A stretch of 27,461 nt of DNA, from the NCBI GenBank assembly GCA_964387145.1, contig CAYLVM010000022.1, positions 1 through 27,461 of the forward strand. The letters are read 5' to 3'. The notes beneath the pieces were generated by a model. It made no database searches and was not told where the DNA came from. It saw only the letters and a program-made list of their open reading frames with translations. This document shows, piece after piece, positions 7,997 to 15,124 of the stretch (its first letter is position 1; each line of letters begins with the position of its first letter). The translations under genes and the position numbers were made by a program. The stretch comes from JAMBLL01 sp964387145 (GTDB lineage Bacteria > Actinomycetota > Acidimicrobiia > Spongiisociales > UBA5794).

Positions 7997-8533
7997 TCAG
8001 TTCGTCGACGGGTCGTCGGGGAAGGTGACAAAGAGTGGGGCACGGCCGGGTGCACGCTTGAGCGTGTCTCGCCAGAGGTCCCTGGTGTCGGCGAAGATCG
8101 CCGCTACATCTGGACGGGTCGTCCACCACGCTTGCTCGTCGATCTCCGCTTCGAGTTGCCCGGGGTCCCATCCGGCGTACCCGGCGAAGATCCTCAGGGC
8201 TCGTACGCCGTCGGGCGGATCTGTCGGATCGATGAGTCCGATCGATGCGAGCGGTGAGGGCCGGAGAAACGAACGTTCCGGTGCGTGCGCAAGAGCTACC
8301 GCCGTGTCGGTGCTGACCGGCCCTCCGATGAAGACATGGGCGGGTTCGGTGACGAGCGGTGCGACGTCGGGAAGGAGGTCGGCGACGAGGAGTCCGCTGT
8401 CCTTGTTCAAGATGAGTCCGACGGAACCCGTCTCGTCATGTTCGAGGAGGAGGACGACCGAGCGCCCGAACGGCGGGAGATCGATGAGGGGTGTCGCGAT
8501 GAGGAAGCGTCCGGCAAGCGGGTCGTCAGTCAT
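7997..8533 (-). CDS. YqgE/AlgH (UPF0301) family protein
   Basis: 178-residue member of the UPF0301 family, whose biochemical role is not settled. It opens with the signature GRFLIATPLI, continues with the SVVLLLEHDETGSVGLILNK block, then VFIGGPV, and has ALRIFAGYAGWDPGQLEAEI near residues 115-134, all family hallmarks. ATG 8533 is chosen over an ATG six codons upstream because the family begins just before GRFLIATP. This start lies 8 bases inside the end of the PqqB-like gene, so the two are probably translationally coupled. RNase HII follows on the same strand. Confidence 0.88.
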   Translation of the reverse strand: MTDDPLAGRFLIATPLIDLPPFGRSVVLLLEHDETGSVGLILNKDSGLLVADLLPDVAPLVTEPAHVFIGGPVSTDTAVALAHAPERSFLRPSPLASIGLIDPTDPPDGVRALRIFAGYAGWDPGQLEAEIDEQAWWTTRPDVAAIFADTRDLWRDTLKRAPGRAPLFVTFPDDPSTN

Positions 8534-9350
8534 GTTCGAGGACCAGTCCATCGTACGCGATCGTGAACCCGTGTTCCCTGGCCATCAAGGTGAAGGGATC
8601 GTCGTCTGCCCCGAGGCGGTTCGAATGGTTGATGTGTGTGAGCACGATGGTGTGATCTGGGGTGAGATGCGCGAACCGTTCGATCGTATCGGGAACGAGC
8701 GGGTGCTTGATCTGTGCGATATCCCTCCCTGGGAGTTCGTCGGTGCTCGAGAACGTCGCGTCGAGGAGGGAGACACGATGCCTGGCTACGGTCTCCTCCG
8801 CTTCAGGCCATTGATCCCAACCATCGATGTCGGGGAGATACAGGACCCACGGATCTCCCCGTACGCTGACGGAGTAGGCGACCGTGTCGGTGAACTCGGA
8901 ACGATGAGGGACCGCTATCGCCTCGATGGTGAGGTCGCCGATGGACGCGATCGTATCGTCCATCGATACCGGGTCGAGGTGGGCCAAGGCGAACAGCGTC
9001 GCCCACGGCTCGTTCCCGCTGAGGAAGGACAGGACCGAGGTCGAAGCGAAGAGCGGGAGCCGATCTGTGGCTGCTCCTTCCCTGCCGAAGTGCATCAGGC
9101 CTCCATAGTGGCCCATGTGACCGTGGGTGATGAACACCCCATCGATGCCGACACCGTCGCGGGTGTGTTCACAGAGACGCTGATACTGCGTGCGTAGGTC
9201 GGGAGAGGCATCGAACACGATCGGGTCACCCAGGGTCGAAGCGATGGCGACCGACGATGCTGTGCGTTGCACAACGCCGTGCGCACGCGATCCGACCTGC
9301 GGGGATCCTCCGTCCTGTCCGGAGCCCAACACGATGAGGGTGTACGTCAT
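8526..9350 (-). CDS. PqqB-like metallo-beta-lactamase-fold hydrolase
   Basis: MBL-fold protein of 274 residues from ATG 9350. The N-terminus LGSGQDGGSPQVG (8-20) resembles the glycine-rich start of PqqB. The metal motif is HGHMGH at 76-81. In the usual HxHxDH the Asp binds the second metal; here that position is Gly80, so a one-metal or altered site is likely. Further metal-ligand candidates are His in VPHRSEF, Asp in LPDIDG, Asp in LLDATF and His in LTHINHSN. No other pqq gene is nearby, so a role in PQQ synthesis is unsupported; it is better called a PqqB-like hydrolase of unknown substrate. It is divergent from the adenosine deaminase gene with only 38 bases between, and coupled to yqgE downstream. 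No Shine-Dalgarno is seen. Confidence 0.85.
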   Translation of the reverse strand: MTYTLIVLGSGQDGGSPQVGSRAHGVVQRTASSVAIASTLGDPIVFDASPDLRTQYQRLCEHTRDGVGIDGVFITHGHMGHYGGLMHFGREGAATDRLPLFASTSVLSFLSGNEPWATLFALAHLDPVSMDDTIASIGDLTIEAIAVPHRSEFTDTVAYSVSVRGDPWVLYLPDIDGWDQWPEAEETVARHRVSLLDATFSSTDELPGRDIAQIKHPLVPDTIERFAHLTPDHTIVLTHINHSNRLGADDDPFTLMAREHGFTIAYDGLVLEHD

Positions 9351-9388
9351 GACGCTATTGTCGCGTATGACACGACGGGAGGTTCGCG

Positions 9389-10441
9389 ATGCAACGACAA
9401 GACATCGAGCGCTTGCCCAAGGCGGTGCTTCACGAACACCTCGACGGCGGACTGAGAGTGTCGACGATCCTCGAGATCGCTGACGCGGAGGGGTACACCG
9501 GGCTGCCCGCAAACGACGAGACGTCCCTACGCGACTGGTTCTATCAGGGACGCTCTGGATCGCTCGAACGGTACCTCGAGGCGTTCACCCACACGGTCGC
9601 GGTCATGCAGAGCGCCGATGCCGTTGCTCGGGTCGCCTACGAAGCGGGTGAGGACCTGTCCCGCGACGGTGTCGTATACGCCGAACTCCGATTCGATCCC
9701 GGGTTGTGCACCCGCCGGGGGATACGTCGCGAGGATGTGATCGAGGCGACACTCGACGGCCTCGCGCGGGCAACACGCGACACTGGAATCGCGATCTACA
9801 TGATCGCATCGGCCCTGCGACATCAGACGGACTCCGTCGATGTCGTGAGAGCGGCGATCCCTTTCGTAGGCCGGGGTCTTGTTGGCTTCGACCTTGCGGG
9901 TCCCGAGGCGGGCTTTCCTCCCGACAACCATCTCGAGGCGTGCCTGCTTGCTCGTGAGCACGGGCTTGGATTGACGCTGCACGCAGGTGAGGGGGACGGT
10001 GCTCACTCGGTGTGGCGGGCACTGGCGCTGTGCGGTGCACAGCGAATCGGTCATGGCGCCCATGTTGCAGACGACACCAACTTCAACGGCGCCACGATGA
10101 CCGAGTTAGGCGCCTTCGCCCGTCGGGTGCGTGACCACCGCATCCCGTTGGAGATCGCGATCACTTCCAACGTTCACACTGCGTCGTACCCCGACGCCTC
10201 GTTGCATCCCTTTGGATCGCTCTACCGACAGGGCTTCAACGTGTCGATCAACACAGACAATCGCTTGATGTCCGATGTATCCGTCACCGATGAGTACCTG
10301 ATGGCGTCCACATCGTTCGGCCTGTCGACTACCGACCTCGGTGCGATCACGATCGCAGCGATCGAGGCAGGCTTCGGAGACTGGCCGACCCGCAAGGCCC
10401 TGATCGAGGAAGCCGTCAAACCGGCCTACGGCCTCGCCTGA
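9389..10441 (+). CDS. add: Adenosine deaminase
   Basis: Zinc enzyme converting adenosine and deoxyadenosine to inosine and deoxyinosine in purine salvage; 350 residues. The metal and catalytic residues are visible: HEHLDGG with His15 and His17, HAGEGDG with His198 and Glu201, GHGAH with His222, and INTDN with Asp290. The third glycine of HLDGG replaces the usual Ser/Thr. NTDNRLMS replaces the NTDDP of many homologues, a variation I recall from actinobacterial enzymes. ATG 9389 follows a GGGAGG ribosome site by six bases. It converges on the lipase-like gene at 10483. A possible partner, hypoxanthine phosphoribosyltransferase, is at 15675-16235; deaminated adenosine would yield its substrate after phosphorolysis. 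Confidence 0.94.
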   Translation: MQRQDIERLPKAVLHEHLDGGLRVSTILEIADAEGYTGLPANDETSLRDWFYQGRSGSLERYLEAFTHTVAVMQSADAVARVAYEAGEDLSRDGVVYAELRFDPGLCTRRGIRREDVIEATLDGLARATRDTGIAIYMIASALRHQTDSVDVVRAAIPFVGRGLVGFDLAGPEAGFPPDNHLEACLLAREHGLGLTLHAGEGDGAHSVWRALALCGAQRIGHGAHVADDTNFNGATMTELGAFARRVRDHRIPLEIAITSNVHTASYPDASLHPFGSLYRQGFNVSINTDNRLMSDVSVTDEYLMASTSFGLSTTDLGAITIAAIEAGFGDWPTRKALIEEAVKPAYGLA

Positions 10442-10482
10442 GCTGCGGCCACGCCGCTTCGGTTCCTAGAGGTCGGAGGTCC

Positions 10483-11310
10483 CTATCCGAACAACTTGCG
10501 ATCGATCCAGTCGGCAACGTCACCGAGGACCTGGTTCGCTTCGGGTTCGTTGTGCATCTCGTGGCGGAGCCCCGGATAGACCTTGCGCTCTACAGCATCG
10601 GACGCCGCGAGGGTCGCACTTGCCGACGGCTGTACGAGTTCGTCGTCGGCGCCGTGGATGACGAGTGTCTGGATCGTGATCGACCCGTGCTTGTCCGCGA
10701 GTTTCGATTGCTCTGCGTAGACGGCCTTCCCGAACCTGGTCGTGGCCTTCGTCTCGACCAGTTCGTCGGCGAAGTAGGCCTCACCAACCGAAGCATCCCG
10801 GGACAGCTGTTCGCCCCTGATATTGGACGCCACACGCACCGTCGGGGCGATCGTGCCCAGGACCGATGCAGCTACCTTCAAGATCGTGTCGATCCCGCGT
10901 GTGGCTGCCATCGCGGGTGCAGAGAGCACGGCGAGGTTCGGATGGGGGCTTCTGTCCTCGATGAGGTAACCGGCTCCTTGGAGTCCTCCGAGGGAGTGCC
11001 CGTACAACACCCATGGTCGTCCGCTCCTGTTCACCGTTTCGAGTGCCATCTCAGAGATGTCCCTGTAGAACTCGTCGAATGATTCGATGTCTACCCGGTT
11101 TCCTGCACTCTTGCCGTGCCCCCGCAGATCGTATGAGTAGACGTTCGCACCGCGATCGTTGAGGTACTCGGCAGGGGCGCGCCATCTCCCGGAGTGTTCA
11201 CCGAGGCCGTGGATGAGAAGGATGTCGTATCTCGGATCGTCGGTCGTCCAGCATCGCGTGAAGAGGTCGACACCGTCGGACGTAGTGAACGTTCCTGTGG
11301 CTTCTGTCAT
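10483..11310 (-). CDS. Alpha/beta hydrolase, monoacylglycerol lipase-like
   Basis: 275-residue serine hydrolase of the Hydrolase_4 type (monoglyceride lipase/lysophospholipase group). ATG 11310 is chosen because a strong GAGGAGG ribosome site lies about 9 bases before it; a much longer in-frame extension exists but has no coherent content. The fold signature is clear: HGLGEHSGRW at 34-43 (oxyanion region), DLRGHGKSAG at 61-70, and GHSLGG at 104-109 with nucleophile Ser105. Asp222 or Asp223 lies in HGADDELV, and His250 in LRHEMHNE. The HGLGEHSGRW and DLRGHGKS pairing is typical of monoacylglycerol lipases. Probably cytosolic, as there is no signal peptide. It is likely transcribed alone, since a hairpin separates it from the upstream operon. 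Confidence 0.88.
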   Translation of the reverse strand: MTEATGTFTTSDGVDLFTRCWTTDDPRYDILLIHGLGEHSGRWRAPAEYLNDRGANVYSYDLRGHGKSAGNRVDIESFDEFYRDISEMALETVNRSGRPWVLYGHSLGGLQGAGYLIEDRSPHPNLAVLSAPAMAATRGIDTILKVAASVLGTIAPTVRVASNIRGEQLSRDASVGEAYFADELVETKATTRFGKAVYAEQSKLADKHGSITIQTLVIHGADDELVQPSASATLAASDAVERKVYPGLRHEMHNEPEANQVLGDVADWIDRKLFG

Positions 11311-11374
11311 CTGTTCGATCCTCCTCGAATCCTGATGTTGCTCCGACGATACCCGGGATGCCGATCCGTCGCAT

Positions 11375-11394
11375 CGTCGAGTGTCGGCTCGACG
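11375..11394 (-). terminator. Hairpin downstream of the gcvT-orphan operon
   Basis: CGTCGAG (11375-11381) pairs perfectly with CTCGACG (11388-11394) across a six-base loop. It lies about 15 bases past the stop of the 195-residue orphan, in the direction of transcription, and before the lipase-like gene. No T tract follows, so its strength is uncertain. Confidence 0.5.
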
Positions 11395-11408
11395 GTCCCG
11401 TGAGCGGG

Positions 11409-11996
11409 TCACCCGCCCAGGAGCGAGGTGAGGTCCATGGTGAACGCTGCGTCTCTTGCCCACACATCGTTCGTGATCGTGATGCGGATCCCTCCCGGGA
11501 ACTCTGCGAGCCGCAAAGGTGATGGAGCCACGGAACCCGGGTAGAGGTCGTTGAGTTCGGAAAGCCTGGCCGCGTCGAACCCCGGCGTGTAGAGGATCGT
11601 GCGTGGAGCTTCGGGTACACAGGTGCCCGTGACCCCACGGATCTGCTGGAGGTGTTTGAGCAAGGAATCGAGGAAGCGGATGCGTTCGGTGATCTGGTCG
11701 CTGCGGTCTGCCGTCATCGGTACGACGGTTCCACCGTCGGGGCGTCGAGCGAGGGACGGGAACCACGCGACCAGATCGTTCGATGATCCTCGTTCGAGTC
11801 TGCCCCCGATATTCGGCCAGCACCGGAGTCGCAGCGTTGGGGATGTAAGGGTGTCGGGTACGGGATCACATTGGATATGTGGCACCTCGATGACCGTCCG
11901 TACAGCTGCCAGCTCGTTCCAGACATCGGGATCGACCAGGCGCGACACGGCAACGGTCGTCGTGTTGGGGATGGACTCGAGGAGTGCCGTCGTCAC
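11409..11996 (-). CDS. Unrecognised protein (195 aa) coupled to gcvT
   Basis: I do not recognise this family. Its start codon is GTG 11996, and GTGA overlaps the gcvT stop by 4 bases, so translation is probably coupled to gcvT. It is soluble, without signal peptide or membrane segments. It has two cysteines in the first third (in HIQCDP and LRCWPNIGG) and a third in TGTCVPEAP. A Trp-Pro-Asn-Ile-Gly-Gly motif lies near 59-64. The last third (LYPGSVAPSPLRL, then FPGGIRITIT) looks superficially like the C-terminal strand region of fold-type I PLP enzymes, but no PLP lysine motif is present, so I do not assign it. It is the last gene of the long minus-strand operon. Coding is supported by the overlap and the even codon use; the function is unknown. 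Confidence 0.75.
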   Translation of the reverse strand: MTTALLESIPNTTTVAVSRLVDPDVWNELAAVRTVIEVPHIQCDPVPDTLTSPTLRLRCWPNIGGRLERGSSNDLVAWFPSLARRPDGGTVVPMTADRSDQITERIRFLDSLLKHLQQIRGVTGTCVPEAPRTILYTPGFDAARLSELNDLYPGSVAPSPLRLAEFPGGIRITITNDVWARDAAFTMDLTSLLGG

Positions 11997-13039
11997 CGAT
12001 CGAGAAACGGGAGATCCACGATGGTGGCAGGTACCTGTTTTCCTCTGATCTCGATGGTCATCGACTCCCCAGGCTGTGGTGGGGGGGATACATATGCCAT
12101 AGCGATGCCGTGGCCGAGAGTCGGGGAGAAGTTCCCGGAGGTGACGTGTCCGGAACCGCTCTCCGTCGTGACCGGGTACCCCTCACGTGGGATGGCGCGA
12201 CCCTCGGTGGTGAAGGCGATCAGGCTTCTGGTGAGGTTCTCGCGCTGAGATGCGAGGGCGGTCTTGCCGACGAAGTCGTGATCCCATGCGACGACCCAAC
12301 CGAGTCCCGCCTCGAGAGGGGACGTGGTTGCATCGAGTTCGTGCCCCCACAACGGATACCCCATCTCGAGTCGGAGGGTGTCGCGTGCTCCGAGAGCTGC
12401 TGGTGTGGCTCCGGCAGCAACGAAGGCGTTCCAGAGGGTTTCGGCTCCTGCGGCACCGATGTAGATCTCGGCGCCTCGCTCCCCCGTGTAGCCGGTACCC
12501 GCCGCAGTGATGGCGTGGTCACCGAAAACACCCGTCATGACGCGGAATCGTCCCGGCATGAACCCGATGACGCGGCTGATGACATCCGGTGCGTCTGGGC
12601 CCTGGATCGCGAGTAGTACCGAATCGGCGCGGACATCATCGATCGTGACGGTGTTGGGAGCGAACGCTACGAATCGTGATGCGATCTCGGCGAAGTTGGT
12701 GCCGTTGGGCATGATCCAGTACCGCTCGTCGTCGAAGCGCCAGATGATGATGTCGTCCTCGACACCTCCATCGGCGTTGAGGGCCATCGTGTACTGAGCG
12801 CGTCCCGGCTCGATGCGTGCAACGTCGTTACACAACTGCTTTCGGAGAAGATCGGTTGCGCCCGCACCCGAGACCTCGAAACGGCCGAGGTGAGAGACAT
12901 CGAACATTCCGACGGTGTCCCGCACGGCTGCGTGCTCGGCAAGGACACTGTCGTACTGGACCGGCATGGTCCATCCGCCGAAGTCGGTGAATCGTGCACC
13001 TGCGTGCTCGTGTACATGATGGAGTGGGGACGTTGGCAT
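11993..13039 (-). CDS. gcvT: Aminomethyltransferase, glycine cleavage system T protein
   Basis: T protein of the glycine cleavage system. It transfers the methylene group from aminomethyl-lipoyl-GcvH to tetrahydrofolate, releasing ammonia. The 348 residues are slightly shorter than the usual roughly 360-370. Seen are FGGWTMPVQY at 20-29, MFDVSHLGR at 45-53, and GGVEDDIIIW at 91-100, where Asp95 matches the catalytic Asp of the family. GYTGERGAEIY and GARDTLRLEMGYPLWGHEL in the second half are characteristic folate-site blocks. ATG 13039 has a good GGAGG site. The partner gcvH is at 18462-18839 in the same run of genes. The P protein and lipoamide dehydrogenase are not in this window, so the system must be completed elsewhere. 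Confidence 0.95.
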   Translation of the reverse strand: MPTSPLHHVHEHAGARFTDFGGWTMPVQYDSVLAEHAAVRDTVGMFDVSHLGRFEVSGAGATDLLRKQLCNDVARIEPGRAQYTMALNADGGVEDDIIIWRFDDERYWIMPNGTNFAEIASRFVAFAPNTVTIDDVRADSVLLAIQGPDAPDVISRVIGFMPGRFRVMTGVFGDHAITAAGTGYTGERGAEIYIGAAGAETLWNAFVAAGATPAALGARDTLRLEMGYPLWGHELDATTSPLEAGLGWVVAWDHDFVGKTALASQRENLTRSLIAFTTEGRAIPREGYPVTTESGSGHVTSGNFSPTLGHGIAMAYVSPPPQPGESMTIEIRGKQVPATIVDLPFLDR

Positions 13040-13083
13040 CTCGGCCTCCGTATCGTCGTGCGCCGATCAGATGGTAGATGTGT

Positions 13084-13524
13084 TCAGGAGGCGTCTGCAG
13101 CACCGAGATCGATGATGTCGGGAGGGCCGGGGATCCGTGTCGGAGTCACCATCTCGATCGATGCATCCGGTTCTTCGAGTCCGTACTTGACGAGGAGATG
13201 GAGATAGTCGCGTTGATAGAAGACCTTGCACCTGATCTCGGGATAGATCTCACGCAGGCGGCGAACCTTCTTGTTCTTCTTCGTCACGAGTTTCTGGCTC
13301 ATGGTCGTGATCTCGATGTAGACGTCGTCCTCGGGCAGGAAGAAGTCGGGACGAAAGAAGTTGGTCGGGTTGCCCTCGGCATCCCACGCGACGGCGAACG
13401 CCGTCGGTTCGTACTCCCACGTGATGTCGTAGAAGTCCAACAGGCGAGCGAACTCGCGTTCACTGTTATGCGCGAACTGTGTCGTCTCGGCCGGTGACGG
13501 CCCGAAGAGATCGTCGGTGGTCAG
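13084..13524 (-). CDS. Small PD-(D/E)XK nuclease-like protein, probable CTG start
   Basis: Small protein resembling very short PD-(D/E)XK nuclease-type folds. From CTG 13524 it would have 146 residues. An N-terminal helix carries Glu22/Glu24 (NSEREFARLLDFY). It is followed by FFRPDFFLPEDD with Asp60, then VYIEITT with Glu71, and a Lys-rich VTKKNKKVRRLRE helix. The usual Lys of the E-x-K motif is Thr73 here. No ATG or GTG exists in frame between the in-frame stop at 13564-13566 and residue 29. The start must be CTG 13524, CTG 13443 or TTG 13440. CTG 13524 overlaps the upstream MerR stop (CTGA) and has GGGAG about 10 bases before it, and it keeps the N-terminal helix. Catalysis is unproven; the start is the least certain part. 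Confidence 0.65.
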   Translation of the reverse strand: MTTDDLFGPSPAETTQFAHNSEREFARLLDFYDITWEYEPTAFAVAWDAEGNPTNFFRPDFFLPEDDVYIEITTMSQKLVTKKNKKVRRLREIYPEIRCKVFYQRDYLHLLVKYGLEEPDASIEMVTPTRIPGPPDIIDLGAADAS

Positions 13525-14012
13525 GTTCCCGTTACTCCCACTGTTCGTGGGGCGGCGATCCCCTCAGACTGGTTCGGGAACAGTTTGTGGATCTCGCCCC
13601 TGACTTCGTCGTGAACGGGACGCACAGCGATCCCGAACACTCCCTGACCCCGCCGGAGCAGGTCGACGACCTGTTCCGGGCTGCGGGCTGCGTAGATCGT
13701 CGTGCCGTCGCTGAGCAAGGTGATGTCCTGCTCACGCCAATCCTCCCCGACCTCGGCTTCGAGTTGCTCGAACGCCGTTCGGATCTTGTGAAGGCTCGTC
13801 CCCGCGTCTTTGAGTCGCTTGACGACGCGCAGCGTGACGATGTCCTGGAAGGTATACAGCCGTTGGGTTCCCGACCCGGATGCTTCCTGCATGGACGGTC
13901 CAAGGAGTCCGGTTCTGTCCCAGTAGTCCAGCTGACGGTACGTGATACCGACGACTGCGCACACCTGAGGTGAGCGGAAGCCGAGTGCTGTGTCGTTGTG
14001 AGCGTCGCTCAT
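13521..14012 (-). CDS. MerR-family transcription regulator, Rv1830-type
   Basis: DNA-binding regulator of 163 residues. The N-terminal winged helix-turn-helix runs over about residues 10-80: GFRSPQVCAVVGITYRQLDY, then the wing SGSGTQRLYTF at 45-55. A second conserved block holds ITLLSDGTTIY (97-107) and VVDLLRRGQGVFGIAV (115-130). These blocks match the Rv1830 family of Mycobacterium, which lies two genes from the FtsR/Rv1828 regulator there; the same association is seen here. The usual coiled dimerisation helix is short. ATG 14012 has a GAGGAG ribosome site. A promoter with a perfect TTGACA box and a dyad in its spacer lies upstream, suggesting autoregulation. The target genes are not known from the sequence. 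Confidence 0.88.
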   Translation of the reverse strand: MSDAHNDTALGFRSPQVCAVVGITYRQLDYWDRTGLLGPSMQEASGSGTQRLYTFQDIVTLRVVKRLKDAGTSLHKIRTAFEQLEAEVGEDWREQDITLLSDGTTIYAARSPEQVVDLLRRGQGVFGIAVRPVHDEVRGEIHKLFPNQSEGIAAPRTVGVTGT

Positions 14013-14078
14013 GAAATCGTCTCCTCTAGCCCAGAAGGTTACACGTCCGTAATTCCACCTGATGAACTACGCCCATGA

Positions 14079-14107
14079 AAGTTACGAGCGGTACCGGCAC
14101 ATGTCAA
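14079..14107 (-). promoter_or_regulatory. Sigma-70-type promoter with a dyad in the spacer, upstream of the Rv1830-type merR
   Basis: On the minus strand TTGACA (14102-14107) is followed by a 17-base spacer and TAACTT (14079-14084), close to the consensus for housekeeping promoters. The spacer contains the palindrome CGGTACCG (14089-14096), almost exactly centred. MerR proteins bind a dyad between -35 and -10. Further downstream, TTAC and GTAA form an inverted repeat with a six-base gap (14039-14052). The 72 bases to the ATG leave room for a leader. Confidence 0.7.
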
Positions 14108-14116
14108 CGACCTCGC

Positions 14117-15124
14117 TCAGTGGACCTCGATGAGACCGGCAAGATGGTCGAGCTCATCGACCGTTCCGATGCTGAACAGAACACAGTTCTCGGTGAGGGG
14201 GCTGTGGGGATCGGGGTTCATCTGGACGGGCTCTCCGTCCCGTGAGATACCGATCACCATCGCTCCACCGTCCCGTCTCAGGTCGAGGTCGGCGAGCGAT
14301 CTGCCGATCACGGACGATCCGGGTTCAACGACCAACCGCTTGATGCGGAACTCTGTCGCCGCATCACGTACGACGGTGTCGACGAACTCGACGATACCGG
14401 ACTGGCCTGCAAGGGCAGCGATCCGTTGGCCCCCGACCATCTCAGGGGTCACGACCGCATCGGCGCCGGCGAGGGCGAGCTTCTTCTCATACTCGATGTC
14501 GCTGGCCCGCGCATATACGTTGATGTCTGGGCACAGCGCCTTTGCCGATAGGGTGATCACGAGGTTGTCGCTCGACGATGCAACGCACGCTACGACCGAG
14601 CGTGCGCGGGTGATGCGAGCCTCATTGAGCACTTCGTCGCGTGTGGCATCGCCGGTGACGACGAGAAACCCCTCCGAGGTGGCTTGTGTCGCCGCGTCGG
14701 GGTCGTGCTCGACGATCAAGACCGTCACTCCCCCACGGCGCAGCGTCGAGGCAGCACTCGATCCGACCCTTCCGAAGCCGCACACGATCACGTGATCTTC
14801 GACCCGTTCGATATCCTTGCACATCCTGTTGCGTCTCCGATAGTCCGACCCGATGACGATCTCGAAACCGTACTCCATGATGGCGGTGACCGTGTACAAC
14901 GCAGCGCCCATGCCAGAGATGAGGACGATCACCAGCCACACCTTCGTCGCCCCGTCGATGGTGATCACCGGATCGCCGAGCCCGAGCGTTGTGATGATGA
15001 TGATCGTCAGGTACACGGCGTTTCCGAAGTCGATGTCGGACAGGAGCATGAAACCAGCTGCTCCGATCGTGACCACAGCAACGAGGGCGAGAATCCCGGC
15101 CTTCAGATTCGTCGGAAGGCTCAC
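14117..15124 (-). CDS. Potassium channel with RCK (TrkA-N/TrkA-C) domain, variant filter
   Basis: Two-helix ion channel joined to a regulator-of-conductance domain, 335 residues. Helix 1 spans about residues 8-28, the pore loop about 37-51, and helix 2 about 62-82. The filter reads TTLGLGD at 45-51, with Leu49 where Tyr or Phe is nearly always found. The cytoplasmic part has the Rossmann nucleotide motif GFGRVGS at 116-122, the ribose-binding acid Glu139 and GDAT at 158-161 (TrkA-N). A TrkA-C domain (about 250-335) follows. The start is GTG 15124, overlapping the stop of the DUF151 gene by 4 bases. Gating by nucleotides or divalent cations is expected from the family. The altered filter may change selectivity or conductance. 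Confidence 0.9.
   Translation of the reverse strand: MSLPTNLKAGILALVAVVTIGAAGFMLLSDIDFGNAVYLTIIIITTLGLGDPVITIDGATKVWLVIVLISGMGAALYTVTAIMEYGFEIVIGSDYRRRNRMCKDIERVEDHVIVCGFGRVGSSAASTLRRGGVTVLIVEHDPDAATQATSEGFLVVTGDATRDEVLNEARITRARSVVACVASSSDNLVITLSAKALCPDINVYARASDIEYEKKLALAGADAVVTPEMVGGQRIAALAGQSGIVEFVDTVVRDAATEFRIKRLVVEPGSSVIGRSLADLDLRRDGGAMVIGISRDGEPVQMNPDPHSPLTENCVLFSIGTVDELDHLAGLIEVH

Noticed and set aside
7836..9197. Long plus-strand open frame (453 codons) across rnhB, yqgE and the PqqB-like gene
   Set aside because: It lies antisense to three recognised genes, and its product is Arg/Ser/Gly-rich with no coherent domain; this is a typical shadow frame in GC-rich DNA.
8526..9350. Assignment of the MBL-fold protein as PqqB in PQQ synthesis
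   Set aside because: No other pqq genes are in the window and the metal motif differs from HxHxDH; only a PqqB-like label is justified.
10444..10458. Short GCGGC/GCCGC inverted repeat between add and the lipase-like gene
   Set aside because: Five pairs with a three-base loop in GC-rich DNA is close to chance expectation; a terminator for the convergent pair is possible but not supportable.
11404..11416. GCGGGT/ACCCGC palindrome over the orphan's stop codon
   Set aside because: One central base leaves no loop for a hairpin, and it overlaps coding sequence, so a regulatory role is not supported.
10483..11823. 446-codon reading of the lipase-like gene starting at 11823
   Set aside because: The first 171 codons are Arg/Pro/His-rich, overlap the orphan gene in another frame and pass the terminator-like hairpin; ATG 11310 has a strong ribosome site.
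13040..13083. Possible glycine riboswitch in front of gcvT
   Set aside because: Only 44 bases separate gcvT from the preceding gene and no tandem aptamer is possible; nothing similar is visible upstream of gcvH.
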